DNA of 64,000 nucleotides from Acerihabitans sp047324305. Lineage in GTDB: Bacteria > Pseudomonadota > Gammaproteobacteria > Enterobacterales > Enterobacteriaceae. The stretch covers positions 1,922,001-1,986,000 of the forward strand of contig NZ_CP178740.1 in the NCBI RefSeq assembly GCF_047324305.1, written 5' to 3'. The notes under the pieces were generated by a model. It saw nothing but the letters and a program-made list of their open reading frames with translations, did no database searches and was not told the origin of the DNA. A program made the translations under genes and the position numbers. The first letter of the stretch is position 1. Each line of letters opens with the position of its first letter. Below are positions 21,192 to 32,562 of this stretch, one piece after another.

Positions 21192-23081
21192 TCAGGCGCT
21201 GCGGCGCAGCATGCCCTGCTTTTTCAGCCATACCAGCAAAATGGAAATCGCCGCCGGGGTGATGCCGGAAATGCGTGAGGCCTGCCCAATGGAATTGGGT
21301 TTGTGATCGTTAAGCTTGGCGATCGCTTCATTGGACAAGCCTGATACCTGCCGGTAATCCAGCTCCGCCGGCAGCAGGGTATTTTCATTACGCAGCTGGC
21401 GGTCGATCTCTTCCTGCTGACGGGTGATATAACCCGCATATTTAATCTGGATTTCCACCTGCTCCGCCGCCTGCGGATCGGTAAGCGCGGGCGAAAACAT
21501 CGGTAGCCCGGTCAGGACGCCGTAAGTCATCTCCGGACGCCTGAGCAGTTCTTCGCCGCTGGCTTCGCGTGACAAAGGCGCCTTAAGCAGCAGGTTGATC
21601 TGTTCAACCTCGGCGGTGCGGGGATTAACCCAGACGTCGCGCAGGCGCTGGCGCTCCCGCTCGATATTGTCCAGTTTCTCGCTAAAGCGCGCCCAACGCT
21701 CATCGTCCACCAGCCCCAGCTGCCGGCCGGTTTCGGTCAGGCGTAAATCCGCGTTATCCTCGCGCAGCAGCAGCCGGTATTCAGCGCGCGAGGTAAACAT
21801 ACGATAGGGTTCCTTGGTGCCCAGGGTGCAAAGATCATCCACCAGCACGCCCAGATAGGCCTGATCGCGGCGTGGGAACCACCCTTCCTGGTCATTGGCC
21901 AGGCGGCCGGCGTTGATGCCCGCCAGCATGCCCTGGGCGGCGGCTTCTTCGTAGCCGGTGGTACCGTTGATCTGCCCGGCGAAGAATAATCCGGCAATGT
22001 ATTTGCTCTCAAGCGTCTGCTTCAAATCGCGCGGATCAAAAAAATCATACTCGATGGCATAGCCGGGCCGAACGATGGCGGCGTTTTCCAGTCCTTTCAT
22101 CGAATGCACGATTTTCATCTGCACATCAAACGGCAGGCTGGTGGAAATGCCGTTGGGATAAACTTCATTGCTGGTCAGCCCTTCAGGTTCAAGGAAAATC
22201 TGATGGGAGTCGCGATCGGCAAAACGCATGACCTTGTCTTCGATGGAAGGACAATAGCGCGGTCCCACGCCTTCGATGACGCCGGCGTACATCGGGCTGC
22301 GATCCAGGTTCTGCCGGATCACCTCATGGGTGTTCTCATTGGTGTAGGTAATATAACAAGGCACCTGGCGCGGATGCTGTTCAACCGAGCCCATAAACGA
22401 GAATACCGGTAACGGCACATCGCCCTGCTGGGTCGCCAGCTGGCTGAAGTCGATGGTTCTGGCGTCCAGGCGCGGCGGGGTGCCGGTTTTCAGGCGTTTT
22501 ACCCGGAACGGCAGCTCACGCAGACGTTTGGACAATGAGATCGACGGCGGATCGCCCGCCCGGCCACCGCTGTAATGATCCATGCCGATGTGGATCTTGC
22601 CGTCCAGGAAAGTCCCGACGGTCAGTACCACCGCCCTGGCCCTGAATTTCAGGCCCATCTGGGTCACCGCCCCGACCACGCGATCGTTTTCGACGATAAG
22701 ATCTTCCACCGCCTGCTGGAAGATCATCAGGTTGGGCTGGTTCTCCAATGCGGTTCGGATCGCCAGGCGATACAGCAGCCGATCCGCCTGGGCACGGGTG
22801 GCGCGCACCGCCGGCCCTTTGCTGGCGTTTAGTATCCTAAACTGTATCCCCGCCAGGTCGATCGCCTTGGCCATCAGGCCGCCCATGGCGTCGATTTCCT
22901 TGACCAAATGGCCTTTGCCTATCCCGCCGATTGCCGGATTACAGGACATTTGTCCAAGCGTATCAATATTATGCGTCAACAGCAGGGTCTTGCGGCCCAT
23001 CCTGGCCGCCGCCATGGCAGCTTCGGTGCCGGCATGGCCGCCACCGATGATGATGACGTCAAATTGATCGGGATAAAACAT
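21192..23081 (-). CDS. mnmG: tRNA uridine-5-carboxymethylaminomethyl modification enzyme MnmG
   Basis: With MnmE, makes the cmnm5 modification at the wobble uridine of several tRNAs; FAD-dependent. ATG 23081 (MFYPDQFDVIIIGGGHAGTE) gives 629 residues, equal to E. coli. The FAD-binding GGGHAG, the CNPAIGGIGKGHLVKE segment and C-terminal NDHKPNSIGQASRISG are intact. It is transcribed away from oriC, which in E. coli influences initiation. Confidence 0.98.
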   Translation of the reverse strand: MFYPDQFDVIIIGGGHAGTEAAMAAARMGRKTLLLTHNIDTLGQMSCNPAIGGIGKGHLVKEIDAMGGLMAKAIDLAGIQFRILNASKGPAVRATRAQADRLLYRLAIRTALENQPNLMIFQQAVEDLIVENDRVVGAVTQMGLKFRARAVVLTVGTFLDGKIHIGMDHYSGGRAGDPPSISLSKRLRELPFRVKRLKTGTPPRLDARTIDFSQLATQQGDVPLPVFSFMGSVEQHPRQVPCYITYTNENTHEVIRQNLDRSPMYAGVIEGVGPRYCPSIEDKVMRFADRDSHQIFLEPEGLTSNEVYPNGISTSLPFDVQMKIVHSMKGLENAAIVRPGYAIEYDFFDPRDLKQTLESKYIAGLFFAGQINGTTGYEEAAAQGMLAGINAGRLANDQEGWFPRRDQAYLGVLVDDLCTLGTKEPYRMFTSRAEYRLLLREDNADLRLTETGRQLGLVDDERWARFSEKLDNIERERQRLRDVWVNPRTAEVEQINLLLKAPLSREASGEELLRRPEMTYGVLTGLPMFSPALTDPQAAEQVEIQIKYAGYITRQQEEIDRQLRNENTLLPAELDYRQVSGLSNEAIAKLNDHKPNSIGQASRISGITPAAISILLVWLKKQGMLRRSA

Positions 23082-23183
23082 GATAACTCTTCCTCGCATG
23101 GGGCCATCGCCTGGGGCGAACGATCGTCAAGGGCGGTTGGGAAAGTGGATTCTACTCAACTTTGCGGGTGATACAAGCCCTGG

Positions 23184-23450
23184 GGATCCGCAGGTAATTA
23201 AAGAAAGATCTTTTTATTTAAAGATCTCTTTATTATGTCTACTACTATGATCGCGATCCTCTGTGGATAAGCCTTTAAACAGCCGCAATATCAGATCGTT
23301 GCTGACGATCGTTTGCTGTGAATGATCGGTGATCCCAAACGGTATAAGCTGGGATCAAGATCGGTACTTATCCACTGATTGAAAAACGCACAAGGGTTAT
23401 ACAGTGGATAAGTACCGGTTATAGGCGGGTTTTAAGCATACTTATACACA
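23184..23450. other. Chromosomal replication origin oriC
   Basis: Lies between mnmG and mioC as in E. coli. Left to right: an AT-rich unwinding element with two clear 13-mers (GATCTTTTTATTT at 23207, GATCTCTTTATTA at 23223); a perfect DnaA box TGTGGATAA (R1, 23262-23270); the conserved TGAATGATCGGTGATCC block; TTATCCACT (23368-23376); AGTGGATAA (23403-23411); and TTATACACA (23442-23450). Many GATC sites for Dam and SeqA are present. Confidence 0.95.
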
Positions 23451-23455
23451 AAAAA

Positions 23456-23914
23456 TCAGCGATCTTTTTTAGTTTTTATTAAGTCGATCCAGCTTTCCGC
23501 CCATTCTTCCGCCGGATCCTCGGGAATTTCATGTTGCGTGATATCGATCTTTAATATTTCGCCGATGCGCACCGCGCCGCGCGCGATCATGTGACGATCG
23601 ATAGCATCGATCGCCCCGCAAAAGGTATCGTATTCACTGCTGCCGATGCCGACCGCGCCATATCTAACATTGGCCAGCGACGGCTGCTCGGTTTCCAGTT
23701 GTTCAAACAGCGGCTGCAAATTATCCGGCAGATCCCCGGCGCCGTGCGTCGAGGATACGATCAGCCACAGGCCTTCCAAAGTTATCTCTTCCAATTCGGG
23801 ACCGTGCAGCACAGTGGCGGTAAACCCCTGATTTTCAAGAATACCGGCAAGGTGTTCCGCCACGTATTCGGCGCTGCCCAGGGTGCTGCCACTGACGATC
23901 GTTATATCGGCCAT
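23456..23914 (-). CDS. mioC: Flavodoxin-like protein MioC
   Basis: FMN-binding flavodoxin domain protein of 152 residues; E. coli MioC is linked to biotin synthesis as an electron carrier. The FMN phosphate loop SGSTLGSAEYVAEH and the segments SSTHGAGDLPDN and GIGSSEYDTFCGA are present. Its transcription runs toward and through oriC. A near-consensus DnaA box (TGTGGACAA, 23974-23982) lies upstream of the start, as in E. coli, where DnaA represses mioC. Confidence 0.95.
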   Translation of the reverse strand: MADITIVSGSTLGSAEYVAEHLAGILENQGFTATVLHGPELEEITLEGLWLIVSSTHGAGDLPDNLQPLFEQLETEQPSLANVRYGAVGIGSSEYDTFCGAIDAIDRHMIARGAVRIGEILKIDITQHEIPEDPAEEWAESWIDLIKTKKDR

Positions 23915-23973
23915 ATTCTTTCCGTCTGATCAAAGAGCCGATATTGTACGCTGTGTATCGCCTGGGATCTACC

Positions 23974-23982
23974 TGTGGACAA
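23974..23982 (+). promoter_or_regulatory. DnaA box in the mioC promoter region
   Basis: TGTGGACAA differs from the consensus TGTGGATAA at one base and lies 60 bases upstream of the mioC start, the place where the E. coli mioC promoter carries a DnaA box. Confidence 0.55.
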
Positions 23983-24003
23983 TAGGGGTATAACAATTTG
24001 CCG

Positions 24004-24465
24004 TCAGGGGACGATCGTACGGCTGATGGGGTTTTGCAGCGAGATCAGCGTTTCCGTGGATTGGATTTCATCAATGGTCTGGATCTTGTTGATAAGTACT
24101 TCCTGCAAGGCATCGATGGAGCGGCACATGACTTTGATAAAAATGCTGTAATGCCCCGTGGTGTAATAGGCTTCCACCACTTCCTCCAGCGCATCGAGTT
24201 TTTTCAGCGCCGACGGGTAGTCCTTGGCGCTCTTGAGAATGATGCCGATAAAGCAGCAGACGTCATAACCCAGGTGCTTGGCGCTGACGTCTACCCGGGC
24301 GCCGGTAATAATACCCGCCTGCTTCATTTTCTCCACCCGCACATGAATGGTGCCGGCGCTGACCGCTAATTGCTTGGCAAGCTCGGCATAGGCGGTACGG
24401 GCATTGGCCATCAGCGCCTGCAAAATGGCGCGATCGAGCGCATCTATCTGATAATTTTCCGGCAT
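24004..24465 (-). CDS. asnC: Lrp/AsnC-family regulator AsnC
   Basis: Asparagine-responsive regulator. 153 residues: an N-terminal winged helix (LDRAILQALMANARTAYAEL, VSAGTIHVRVEKMKQAG) and a C-terminal RAM ligand-binding domain (GIILKSAKDYPSAL, TTGHYSIFIKVMC). In E. coli it activates the adjacent, divergent asnA and controls mioC/gidA. Here asnA is missing: only 43 bases separate the asnC start from the viaA stop, so its main known target is not beside it. Confidence 0.96.
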   Translation of the reverse strand: MPENYQIDALDRAILQALMANARTAYAELAKQLAVSAGTIHVRVEKMKQAGIITGARVDVSAKHLGYDVCCFIGIILKSAKDYPSALKKLDALEEVVEAYYTTGHYSIFIKVMCRSIDALQEVLINKIQTIDEIQSTETLISLQNPISRTIVP

Positions 24466-24508
24466 TATTTCCTCTTTGGTGACAACAGGCGACCCCTGCT
24501 GCCGGCGG

Positions 24509-25978
24509 TCAGTCCTGACGGCGCCAGCGTCGTAGCAAACGGTTTTTCAGGCCGGTATCGAAGCGCCAGATATGATCGAATATCTTCAGGATACCCGGTT
24601 TTCCCAGGGACGACAGCGCAACGGCATGAAACCGCTGAAGCTGCCGCTGCCGCTGCTGTTTTATCCTGGCGGCCAGGTTGTCCGGCAAACGCTGGGCGAT
24701 AAAATCGGAGATCACTACCGCGTCCGCGTCCCGCCACTCGGGCGTATCCAGCCGATCGGCCAGGGCGGCGATGCAGGCGGTCAAGTCGGTGCCGCCGCTA
24801 AAGCGCTGGCCGAGAAAACGGATCGCCTGTTCCAGCCCGGATAGGGCGCTAAGCTCATAGCTGACCATGCCGGTGGAGAACAGCGTAATATAGCAGCGCC
24901 GGTTATCCGCCAGCGCAATACGCATCAGCGCCAGGCAGAACGCCTTTGCGCATTGCTCGTTAAATCCGCCCATCGAACCGGACGTATCGACGCAGACGAT
25001 AAACGGCCCCCGCGGCTGCGGTTGCCGCTGCTCGCCCTGCGCCGACTGTTTTACCACCCGCTCCCGCCAGCCCTCGCCCTGCAGGCGATAGGTCAGCAAG
25101 CGTTTCTCCAGCAACCGCCGGTAGAATTCATACTCCAATTCATCAATACCCAGTGTTGCCAGCTCGGTGGGCAGCAACCGCAACAGATCGTCGCTTTGGT
25201 GAATACCGCCGACTTCCTCGGGTTGTACCATGGGTTCGCGCACCCGCAGTCGCATCCATTGCTGCGGCGCCTCGGGAGCGGCGGCGGCGTGGGCTTCCCG
25301 GCTGCGTCCCAAGCTTTCGGCCAGCCGGCGTAATTCCGGTTGCCGACGTAAAAACTCGCCGTAATGGACCAACTGGCGGTAATCCTGCTGCTGCCTTTGC
25401 GCGGCGGCCATGTCCCACAAACGTCCGGCCGCGGCTTCGTTTTCCGCCATCAGGGGCGCCAGCGCGCCGCTGGTCGCCAGCTGCTGCGCGAGCTCGTCAA
25501 GCAGCAGCTCGCGTTCCGTATCCAGCAACTGATGGTGCAGGGTGACCGCCCTCAGCGTCAGGTCGATGCGCCAGCGCTGTAAAAACAGGGGATGAAAGCT
25601 TTCCTGCGGGCGCGCCCGGGCAAAGGTCGCCGCCGCGGCCAGGCTTGCGGCCTCCGGATAAAAAGGCGAGGAAAGCCGCTGCAGCAGTTCCAGGGTGGGG
25701 GCAAGCGCGTCCCTGAACTCGCCTGGCGATAGCAGTTGGCAGTGTTGGAAGTGGTAAAACTCCGTGGCCAGTTCGGATGAAACCCGGGTTTCCATCAATA
25801 CCCGTGCCAAACGTTGCCGGATAACCGGCATGCGCTTGAGCAAAACGGTTTTGAACAGCGGGTATTTTTCCATGAACACGGCTAACTGCGGGCTGGCAAG
25901 CAGCGTCAGGATAAAATCGTCCAGCAGCTCGCCTTCGTTGATGGATAAAAATAAATCCAGAGTGCTCAAGGCCAGCAT
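24509..25978 (-). CDS. viaA: VWA-domain protein ViaA, RavA partner
   Basis: Partner of the MoxR ATPase RavA. 489 residues with a C-terminal von Willebrand A domain whose metal-site motif reads CVDTSGSMGGFNEQ, followed by GGTDLTACIAAL and VISDFIAQRLP. In E. coli ViaA-RavA acts on respiratory complexes and modulates aminoglycoside sensitivity. It lies 6 bases after ravA, so the two are co-transcribed. Confidence 0.95.
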   Translation of the reverse strand: MLALSTLDLFLSINEGELLDDFILTLLASPQLAVFMEKYPLFKTVLLKRMPVIRQRLARVLMETRVSSELATEFYHFQHCQLLSPGEFRDALAPTLELLQRLSSPFYPEAASLAAAATFARARPQESFHPLFLQRWRIDLTLRAVTLHHQLLDTERELLLDELAQQLATSGALAPLMAENEAAAGRLWDMAAAQRQQQDYRQLVHYGEFLRRQPELRRLAESLGRSREAHAAAAPEAPQQWMRLRVREPMVQPEEVGGIHQSDDLLRLLPTELATLGIDELEYEFYRRLLEKRLLTYRLQGEGWRERVVKQSAQGEQRQPQPRGPFIVCVDTSGSMGGFNEQCAKAFCLALMRIALADNRRCYITLFSTGMVSYELSALSGLEQAIRFLGQRFSGGTDLTACIAALADRLDTPEWRDADAVVISDFIAQRLPDNLAARIKQQRQRQLQRFHAVALSSLGKPGILKIFDHIWRFDTGLKNRLLRRWRRQD

Positions 25979-25984
25979 GATGGG

Positions 25985-27484
25985 TTAACCTTGTCCGGCT
26001 TGCGCGAGCTGGCGGGACACTTCCAGCAGGCTATCTTCTATTTTAGCCACCCAATCGCGCGGGATGAACAGACAGGCTTGCTGTTCGCTGAACCGGGCGC
26101 GCTGCTGGCGATACTGCCTCTCCACCAAGGCCAACGCCTCTTGCAGCGCTTGCGGCGGTGCCGCCGGCGGGAGTTGCTCCTCCAGCGCCAATAGCGAGGC
26201 TTGCCGGCTGATATCCAATATTTCCAGCTGTCGCTCGGCGTTGATGCGTACCTCCAGGGGCTGGGCAAAGCCGATATTATTGAGCCGCCCTTTTAAAACC
26301 GTATCTTTAAGCAGCCACTGTTGCAGCGCCTCACGCTCGACGGCGATATGGGTCACGTTGACGTCATGCAATACCAGCGGTGTTTGCAATACCAGCCGCA
26401 GGGTGCCGTCGGTTATCGCTGCGGGCAGGGAATAGACCGGTTTACGATTTATCAATCCTTTGCGCGACTCGAACGCCAGGGCCTGCCGTTGGTTTTGCCG
26501 GCGACGGTGCGCCAGGCTTTCCCGCTGTATATCCTGGATTTTCAACAGCATGGTTTGCTGTTGATAGCCTTGCTCGATAAGCAACAATTCAACCTGGCGT
26601 TCCACCAGTTGCAGACTGTCCGGATCGTGCCACAGGCAATCCTTTAACAAGATGATGTCTATCGGGGCGATGGCCTGCCGGTCGCTGAAAAACGCGCTTG
26701 CCCGCAGCAGGCGCAACGCTTTTTTCCACCGCCGGTCGGAGACATAAGGCGCCTGAGTCACGGCATCCAGGCGCTGGCGCAGCAGGTAAATCAATTCAAA
26801 ACATTCCGCCGGCAGGCTGATGAGATCTATTTTCGGCTGCCATGCCAGATACTCTTCATCGGTAACGCCCAGGCCGTCGGGTAAAGCCTGCTCCCCGCTA
26901 TCAGCCGTGTGAATCAGCAACGCGTGGAAATTGGCTTTCTCTTTGACCTTATGCAGCCACAAACGGATCAGCATACGGTCATACAGGGCTTCCAGGCCGC
27001 TGTCATTATCCGGGAGTTCATTGGACGCGGTTATCAGCAGCCGCATCGGCAATACCTGCTCGGTATCGCCGTTGCGAAAACGCCGCTCGTTAATGGCCGT
27101 CAGCAGGGTATTCAAAATGGCCGGTCCGGCTTTCCATATTTCATCAAGAAAGACAATTTCCGCCTCCGGCAGGTAGCCTTTGGTCAGGCGATGGTAACGC
27201 CCGTCTTCTTTCAGGGCCTGGATGGACAGGGGGCCGAACACTTCTTCCGGTGTGGAAAAGCGCGTCATCAGATAATCAAAGGCCCGCGCATGGCTGAACG
27301 CCAGTTTAAGACGGCGCGCGATAAGACTTTTGGCGATGCCGGGCGGACCCAATAAAAACACGCTTTCGCCGCATAACGCCGCCAGCAGGCACAGGCGCAC
27401 GGTATGCTGCCGTTCGTACAGCCCGCTTTCCAGCGCGCTGCTCAGGCGATAAATTCTCTCAACCAGCGGGGATGAATGAGCCAT
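25985..27484 (-). CDS. ravA: MoxR-family AAA+ ATPase RavA
   Basis: Hexameric AAA+ ATPase that works with ViaA and, in E. coli, binds the lysine decarboxylase LdcI. 499 residues. Walker A is LLGPPGIAKSLIAR and Walker B is EIVFLDEIWK. The C-terminal half carries the triple-helical/LARA-like region typical of RavA. It is divergent from kup, and the 240-base gap must hold both promoters. Confidence 0.96.
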   Translation of the reverse strand: MAHSSPLVERIYRLSSALESGLYERQHTVRLCLLAALCGESVFLLGPPGIAKSLIARRLKLAFSHARAFDYLMTRFSTPEEVFGPLSIQALKEDGRYHRLTKGYLPEAEIVFLDEIWKAGPAILNTLLTAINERRFRNGDTEQVLPMRLLITASNELPDNDSGLEALYDRMLIRLWLHKVKEKANFHALLIHTADSGEQALPDGLGVTDEEYLAWQPKIDLISLPAECFELIYLLRQRLDAVTQAPYVSDRRWKKALRLLRASAFFSDRQAIAPIDIILLKDCLWHDPDSLQLVERQVELLLIEQGYQQQTMLLKIQDIQRESLAHRRRQNQRQALAFESRKGLINRKPVYSLPAAITDGTLRLVLQTPLVLHDVNVTHIAVEREALQQWLLKDTVLKGRLNNIGFAQPLEVRINAERQLEILDISRQASLLALEEQLPPAAPPQALQEALALVERQYRQQRARFSEQQACLFIPRDWVAKIEDSLLEVSRQLAQAGQG

Positions 27485-27724
27485 AATAAATGTCTGATCC
27501 CGAGTAATTATGATGACGCAACAATAAACTACCGCTTTTTATAATGATAGGACTGAAAACAGGCGGGAGGCAGGGTCATTTCTTCCCGACGGGCTGATAT
27601 CGATGCGAAGAAAGATGATATTAGATTAGGTATTCTGCTAGTTTCATGCATACTGTGCGCTTTTTGATGAGCTATGGATTAAGCCCACCAAACGCTACGG
27701 ATACATTACAGCGCGAAAGAGGTT

Positions 27725-29593
27725 ATGAGTAGAGAGAATAAGCAATCCCTATCGGCGGTAACATTGGCCGCTATCGGCGTGGTTTATGGAGATATCGGCA
27801 CAAGTCCTCTATATACCCTCAGAGAATGCCTAGCAGGGCACTATGGTTTCGGCGTTGAACGGGGCGCGGTGCTTGGTTTCCTGTCGCTCATCTTCTGGCT
27901 GCTGATCCTTATTGTTTCCTTCAAATACCTGTCTTTCGTCATGCGGGCGGATAACGCCGGGGAAGGCGGTATTTTAACCCTGATGTCGCTGGCCGGCAGG
28001 AATACGTCGGCGCGCATGACCTCGGTGCTGGTTATCATGGGGCTTATCGGCGGCAGTTTCTTTTACGGCGAGGTTGTGATTACGCCGGCCATCTCGGTGT
28101 TGTCGGCCATTGAAGGGCTGCAAATCGCCGCGCCGTCGCTTGATGCCTATATCGTCCCCTTATCCGTAGCTGTCCTGACGCTGCTGTTCCTTATCCAGAA
28201 AAAAGGCACCGGCGGCATAGGCAAATTGTTCGCGCCGGTCATGGTGGTGTGGTTTCTGGCCCTGGCGGTGTTGGGCGCGCGCGGCATCATGGACAATCCC
28301 GAAGTGCTGTACGCCCTCAATCCCAAATGGGCGGTAAGCTTTTTTATTCAATATAAAACCATTTCGTTTTTTGCCCTTGGCGCGGTGGTATTGTCGATTA
28401 CCGGCGTGGAAGCGCTGTATGCCGATATGGGCCATTTCGGCAAGCTGCCGATCCGTATCGCCTGGTTCAGCGCGGTTCTGCCCTCGCTGGTATTAAACTA
28501 TTTCGGCCAGGGCGCGTTATTGCTGAAATACCCCGCCGCCATCAAGAACCCTTTCTTTTTGCTGGCGCCGGACTGGGCGCTGATTCCCTTATTGATATTG
28601 GCCACCCTCGCCACGGTGATTGCCTCCCAGGCGGTGATATCCGGCGTCTTTTCCCTCACCCGACAGGCGGTGCGCCTGGGTTACCTGCCGCCGATGCGCA
28701 TCGTCCATACTTCCGAGATGGAATCCGGCCAGATCTATATCCCCTTTATTAACTGGCTGCTGTATGTTGCCGTGGTGCTGGTGATCATGAGCTTCGAGCA
28801 TTCCAGCAATCTGGCGGCGGCGTACGGTATCGCGGTTACCGGCACCATGGTGCTGACCAGCATCCTGTCCTGCACCGTCGCCATAAAAAACTGGCACTGG
28901 AACCGTTTGCTGGTGTTGGTATTGCTGATATTGCTGCTGGGCATGGATATTCCCATGTTCGCCGCCAACGCCCTGAAGATTTTCTCCGGCGGCTGGCTGC
29001 CTCTGCTGCTGGGTTTCCTGATGTTTATCGTCATGACCACCTGGAAGAGCGAACGCTTCCGGCTGTTGCGCAGGATGCATGAGCACGGCAATTCCCTGGA
29101 GGCGCTGATCGCCTCGCTGGAAAAATCGCCGCCGGTCAGGGTAGCGGGCACGGCGGTATTTATGTCGCGGGCGATGAACGTCATTCCTTTTGCGCTACTG
29201 CACAATCTCAAGCACAACAAGGTGCTGCACGAACGCGTGGTGCTGTTGACGCTGCGCACCGAAGACGCGCCATTTGTACACAATGTGCGGCGCGTCACCA
29301 TCGAGCAGCTTTCGCCGACCTTCTGGCGGGTGGTTGCGAGCTACGGCTTTAAAGAAACGCCGGATATGGAGGAAATTTTCCATCGCTGCGGCCTGGAAGG
29401 GCTGTCGTGCCGGATGATGGAGACCTCTTTCTTTATGTCCCATGAATCGCTGATCCTGGGTAAACGCCCCTGGTATCTGCTGGTGAGGGGCAAGCTGTTC
29501 ATCGCCTTAAGCCGCAACGCCCTGCGTGCGCCCGATCAATACCTGATTCCACCTAACCGGGTTATCGAGCTGGGCACCCAGGTGGAAATCTAA
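27725..29593 (+). CDS. kup: Low-affinity potassium transporter Kup
   Basis: K+/H+ symporter of the KUP/HAK/KT family. 622 residues, equal to E. coli: about 12 membrane helices in residues 1-440 and a soluble C-terminal domain. The family start AAIGVVYGDIGTSPLYTLRE is clear. The neighbouring rbs operon and hsrA of E. coli are absent, and the next gene is yieP on the other strand. Confidence 0.98.
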   Translation: MSRENKQSLSAVTLAAIGVVYGDIGTSPLYTLRECLAGHYGFGVERGAVLGFLSLIFWLLILIVSFKYLSFVMRADNAGEGGILTLMSLAGRNTSARMTSVLVIMGLIGGSFFYGEVVITPAISVLSAIEGLQIAAPSLDAYIVPLSVAVLTLLFLIQKKGTGGIGKLFAPVMVVWFLALAVLGARGIMDNPEVLYALNPKWAVSFFIQYKTISFFALGAVVLSITGVEALYADMGHFGKLPIRIAWFSAVLPSLVLNYFGQGALLLKYPAAIKNPFFLLAPDWALIPLLILATLATVIASQAVISGVFSLTRQAVRLGYLPPMRIVHTSEMESGQIYIPFINWLLYVAVVLVIMSFEHSSNLAAAYGIAVTGTMVLTSILSCTVAIKNWHWNRLLVLVLLILLLGMDIPMFAANALKIFSGGWLPLLLGFLMFIVMTTWKSERFRLLRRMHEHGNSLEALIASLEKSPPVRVAGTAVFMSRAMNVIPFALLHNLKHNKVLHERVVLLTLRTEDAPFVHNVRRVTIEQLSPTFWRVVASYGFKETPDMEEIFHRCGLEGLSCRMMETSFFMSHESLILGKRPWYLLVRGKLFIALSRNALRAPDQYLIPPNRVIELGTQVEI

Positions 29594-29684
29594 GTCGCCG
29601 GCTGATCTGTACTCCAGGCGAGCCAGCCCGGCAGGCCGTTTGTTAACGGCGGCGCGGGGGCCGCTTGCCGTCTTGCGCCGCTGA

Positions 29685-30374
29685 CTAATCGTTTCCTGCC
29701 AGCAGCCGCTGGCAGGCCGCCATCGCCTCCCGCGAATCGCCGGCCAGAATGGCATCCACGATAGCCTGGTGCGGGTCGGCCTTCACGTTTTCATCGCTGA
29801 CGATGGCGCGAAAATAGTTCTGATAGATGGAACTGAACAGATTGGCAAAAGATGAAAGGAATGGATTGCCGCTGATTTCATAGATATGCCGGTGGAACTG
29901 GGCATCGACGTGTATCCAGCGTTCACGGTCAAAATGCGCATGCAGCAACTGCATCTCCTCCATCAGCATCACCAGCCTGTTTTTTTCCTCATCGGTGGCA
30001 TTCACCGCCGCCAGCGCGCAGGCCTGCGGCTCAAGGCTGGTGCGCATGACCAGGAAGTGATCCATCACGCCGTCAAAATTCTCGCGGGTGACCCACCACC
30101 CTAGTAATTCCTGATCCAGAAAATTCCACTGGTGGCGCGGTAAGACGCGCGTGCCGATACGCGGCCGGGGCAAGAGCATGCCTTTTGCCGCCAATATTTT
30201 CACCGCCTCCCTGACCGCGGTACGGCTGACGCCAAACAGATCGCCCAGCTCAATTTCACCCGGCAAAATGTCGCCGGCGGCATATTCTCCCGCCAGGATG
30301 CGTTGTCCCAGCTTCTCGGCCAGAATATAGGAAAGGTTTCGTTGTGCGGCTTGTTGTTGCGGTGTCAAATGCAT
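29685..30374 (-). CDS. yieP: FadR/GntR-family transcriptional regulator YieP
   Basis: 229 residues with an N-terminal GntR winged helix (LPGEIELGDLFGVSRTAVRE) and a C-terminal FCD-type ligand domain with helices carrying metal-site histidines (VDAQFHRHIYEISGNPFL). It closely resembles E. coli YieP, which lies upstream of rrnC. ATG 30374 is preferred because of the G-rich element upstream; ATG 30389 lacks one. The ligand and targets are not evident from the sequence. Confidence 0.92.
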   Translation of the reverse strand: MHLTPQQQAAQRNLSYILAEKLGQRILAGEYAAGDILPGEIELGDLFGVSRTAVREAVKILAAKGMLLPRPRIGTRVLPRHQWNFLDQELLGWWVTRENFDGVMDHFLVMRTSLEPQACALAAVNATDEEKNRLVMLMEEMQLLHAHFDRERWIHVDAQFHRHIYEISGNPFLSSFANLFSSIYQNYFRAIVSDENVKADPHQAIVDAILAGDSREAMAACQRLLAGND

Positions 30375-30526
30375 CGCGTCCCGTCCCATGTGTTTTAATT
30401 GACTCTATATTATGCCTGCGCACGGGCATATGGCGGGGTAAATGTCGTAAATGCAGTCCCGATCCCTGAATTTATCCAAGATTTGCTGAAAAATAAACCG
30501 ATTGGCTTATTTTTACCAATTAACCC

Positions 30527-30554
30527 TTGTCAGGCTGGGGAAAGTCCCTATAAT
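30527..30554 (+). promoter_or_regulatory. rrn promoter P1
   Basis: TTGTCA and TATAAT separated by 16 bases, followed by the GC-rich discriminator GCGCCTCC typical of stringently controlled rRNA promoters. An AT-rich UP-like element lies just upstream (30490-30522). Confidence 0.9.
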
Positions 30555-30635
30555 GCGCCTCCACTGACCGGGAACAAACGCTAACGCGATGCCGGGTCGG
30601 GAAGGGAAAAGCGCCCGGTACGGGCAAATAAAAGC

Positions 30636-30663
30636 TTGACTCTTCAGCGGGAAAACGTAATAT
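30636..30663 (+). promoter_or_regulatory. rrn promoter P2
   Basis: TTGACT and TAATAT with 16-base spacing, about 109 bases after P1, the usual rrn arrangement. The antitermination boxA TGCTCTTTAACAA follows at 30703. Confidence 0.85.
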
Positions 30664-30841
30664 ACGCAACCCGCGCCAGGTGAGATTGATGCACGCTGGC
30701 CATGCTCTTTAACAATTTATCAGACAATCTGTGTGGGCACTCACAAGACCGTATCGAAACACAAAATACCAAGTCTTGAAGAGTGAACAAACAGTTAATT
30801 CATAAGATTAACAGTATGACAATCTTTGAGCATCAAGCTTT

Positions 30842-32384
<1,543 letters not shown>

Positions 32385-32458
32385 CCGAAATAGATACTAA
32401 TTGTGTAGTGTCCACACAGATTGTCTGATAACTGTAACGAGCAAGAAAAACCTTCTAT

Positions 32459-32535
<77 letters not shown>

Positions 32536-32562
32536 GTTCTACTTACCCTGGTCATTTTCACC

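Noticed and set aside
23184..23450. A possible plasmid or phage origin
   Set aside because: Context (mnmG/mioC), 13-mers and DnaA boxes identify it as the chromosomal oriC.
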